A stretch of DNA of 59,032 bases from the NCBI GenBank assembly GCA_964504195.1, contig CAZDDI010000022.1, positions 1 to 59,032 of the forward strand. Direction: 5' to 3'. The translations under genes and the position numbers were made by a program. Origin of the DNA: CAZDDI01 sp964504195. GTDB lineage: Bacteria; Chloroflexota; Anaerolineae; B4-G1; SLSP01. The notes under the pieces are model-generated. The model searched no databases. It was not told the origin of the DNA and was given only the letters and a program-made list of their open reading frames with translations. Of this stretch, positions 57,384 to 59,032 are shown one piece after another. Position 1 is the first letter of the stretch. Each line of letters opens with the position of its first letter.

Positions 57384-58727
57384 TTATACTGGATGAATTT
57401 CACTCACCACCCACCGCCGGAACGTCTCTTTGACCTCCTCCGGGTATGCCTGGGCGAGCGTGCCAAGCGCGGAGAAGCGATAGTCCCGATCCATGAGCAG
57501 CTGCGCGTCGGGGCGCGGCAGGAGGTACTTGCCCGGCCCCGTGCGGATGCGGCTCAGAATTTCCGCGCCGCCCGCCACGCGGGTGAGCGCGCCGCCCGTA
57601 CCGATAATCCATTTAACCGCCGTGAGGTCTTTGCCCTTGACGATTTGCTTCTTGCCGGTGGGCGTGTAGAGATCGGTGACAATGCCCGCGTGCCGCCGTG
57701 CGCCTATCTCGACAGCCTGGGTGCAGAGCCAGCGGGTAAGCTCTTTCTCGCGCTCGGTGGTAGGGATAGCTTGTAACTCAGCGAGACGGGCTTCCCATTC
57801 CGGGTCGTTTTGTAGTTCCACGATGTTGTGCGCATTGACAAACACACCCAGATCGCCCTCGACCGTGCGCTTGGCGCGCGGCTCCGGCTCCACCATGCGC
57901 GCGGCCCACTCCGGGCTGCCCTCGCTGATGCTATGCACGTCCGTCGTTGCGCCGCCCACGTCGAAGATCAAGCAATCGCCCAGCGCCTCGGCGAAGAGCT
58001 CCGCGCCACGCAGCACCGCGCCCGGCGTGGGGAGGATGCCCCAGTGCGTGAGCTCACCCAGCCGGGCCATCCCCGGCGCATGGATGATATGCTCATTGAA
58101 GACCTCATGGATCACCTTGCGCAGCGGCTCGATGTTGAGCACGTCCACTTCGGGGAAGACGTTATCGGCCAGTAGCAGTTCCACACCGGCCTCGGCGAAG
58201 ATGCGCTGAATGTGCTTGCGGATGGCAATGTTGCCGGCGTAGACCACCGGCACGCCCAGCCGCAACGCCGCGAGCTGCTCGGCGTTTTGCAGCACAGTGG
58301 TTTTCTCGCCGTAATCCACGCCGCCCGCGAGGAGGATGATATTGGGGCGAATCTCGCGGATTTCGTCCAAATCGTAAGGGCCGAGCGCGCCCGCCGTGAT
58401 GAATTTGACGATGCCCCCGGCACCCAGCGCAGCCTCGCGCGCGGCGCGGGCCGTCATGTTGTAGGTCAGCCCGTGGACGGTCATCCGCAAGCCGCCCGCC
58501 GCCGAGCTGTTCACGAAGGTCTCGCGCTCGGCGGGCAGCGGGCCAAAGTGCGATTCCAGATCAGCAATGGCCTGCTCCACGCCGAGGCCCACATCCCCGG
58601 CGGCGATGCTCGTGGGCGCGAAGCCCTGCGCCTGATGCACGAAGCATCCGCCGTTCAGGGTGAAAGCGTTGGCTTTGGTGATGGTGGAGCCGACTTCGAG
58701 GGTGAGGAAGGGTGAGTGTTTTAGCAA
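57384..58727 (-). CDS. MutL/GlmL-family mutase reactivase
   Basis: 447-residue ASKHA-fold protein. Phosphate 1 loop LEVGSTITKANAF, adenosine region DVGGATTDVHS, and WIIGTGGALTRV near the C-terminus. GlmL/MutL proteins are found beside B12-dependent glutamate mutase and D-ornithine aminomutase genes and are thought to reactivate or protect the mutase. TTG start at 58727 with GGAGG upstream. With orr and alr next, it probably serves an ornithine aminomutase encoded beyond the window edge. Confidence 0.85.
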   Translation of the reverse strand: MLKHSPFLTLEVGSTITKANAFTLNGGCFVHQAQGFAPTSIAAGDVGLGVEQAIADLESHFGPLPAERETFVNSSAAGGLRMTVHGLTYNMTARAAREAALGAGGIVKFITAGALGPYDLDEIREIRPNIILLAGGVDYGEKTTVLQNAEQLAALRLGVPVVYAGNIAIRKHIQRIFAEAGVELLLADNVFPEVDVLNIEPLRKVIHEVFNEHIIHAPGMARLGELTHWGILPTPGAVLRGAELFAEALGDCLIFDVGGATTDVHSISEGSPEWAARMVEPEPRAKRTVEGDLGVFVNAHNIVELQNDPEWEARLAELQAIPTTEREKELTRWLCTQAVEIGARRHAGIVTDLYTPTGKKQIVKGKDLTAVKWIIGTGGALTRVAGGAEILSRIRTGPGKYLLPRPDAQLLMDRDYRFSALGTLAQAYPEEVKETFRRWVVSEIHPV

Positions 58728-59032
58728 TGTGGCCTCCGTGAAACTTGAAACGTGAGTGCTTATCGGCGCTGTTGCTGGCCGATTTCTTGATAACTCATTA
58801 TAGCATTACTACTCGTTCTATGATACTGAAGGTAAGCGGTTTCCCGAACGGCTAAAGCCGTCACTACGAGCCTAAATTGGCAGTACCGCAAAACTAACCC
58901 TGTAGGATGCTCAAAACCCGCCTATTGACGGCTTTGACAGGGCGTCTTTTGCGCTATTGTCATCAAAGGCAATGACGTAGTAGTTTAACAGAGACGATTT
59001 GACGGATAAGGAAAGTGTGGCATTCTTACAAA
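58728..59032. other. Non-coding upstream region of the mutL-like gene
   Basis: 305 bp without a credible gene. A heptad remnant (GTGAAACTTGAAACGTGAG, 58738-58756) and a minus-strand TATAAT at 58797-58802 (no clear -35) are visible. The mutL-like gene may therefore start its own transcript. Confidence 0.45.

Overview
The window looks like a GC-rich bacterial chromosome segment, most likely from the phylum Chloroflexota (Anaerolineae/Caldilineae-like). This is an inference from gene content: a membrane glycosyltransferase fused to an NHL propeller, an actinobacterial-style polyprenyl synthase with type 2 IPP isomerase, SufCBD, ClpC, and no LPS genes. No rRNA, tRNA, transposase or phage gene was recognised. 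About 45 protein genes are present, mostly housekeeping, with an accessory right end.

Layout. 0-6 kb: glycosyltransferase and RNase HII, then a divergent tungstate ABC transporter (tupB-tupC-tupA) behind a near-consensus promoter, and an exported protein of unknown function. 6-13 kb: sensor kinase, small membrane proteins and smc, scrambled by a segmental duplication that left a broken second copy of the smc 3' end. 13-19 kb: a lipid cluster (acyltransferase and CDP-alcohol phosphatidyltransferase), an unknown protein and the glycosyltransferase-NHL fusion. 19-24 kb: metG, primary sigma factor, YceD-like protein, phosphoesterase and acpP. 24-27 kb: isoprenoid genes (fni, polyprenyl synthase) and pfkA. 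27-31 kb: sufCBD. 31-37 kb: priA, an L,D-transpeptidase and a B12-type radical SAM protein. 37-41 kb: rnc, clpC and a decayed PIN-type toxin-antitoxin pair. 41-47 kb: a BMP-family nucleoside ABC transporter operon. 47-54 kb: an RNA m5C methyltransferase, a small exported protein and a 1547-residue CHAT-protease/STAND-NTPase/TPR protein. 54-59 kb: alanine racemase, an ornithine-racemase-like enzyme, a HigBA module and a MutL/GlmL-type factor. The last group suggests amino acid fermentation through a B12-dependent aminomutase encoded outside the window.

The most unusual feature is the repeat content. Period-7 tandem repeats, comparable to the STRR repeats of filamentous cyanobacteria, occur in at least 15 places. 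Several form hairpins or terminators between genes, and at least six arrays lie in frame inside the CHAT gene. Two families of about 100-130 bp elements with terminal inverted repeats but no coding capacity (here R1 and R3) resemble MITEs. A roughly 211 bp unit with four predicted hairpins and a terminator is tandemly duplicated directly after the CHAT gene.

The best candidates for something undescribed are the CHAT-STAND-TPR protein together with its downstream duplicated element, and the spread of heptad repeats into coding linkers.
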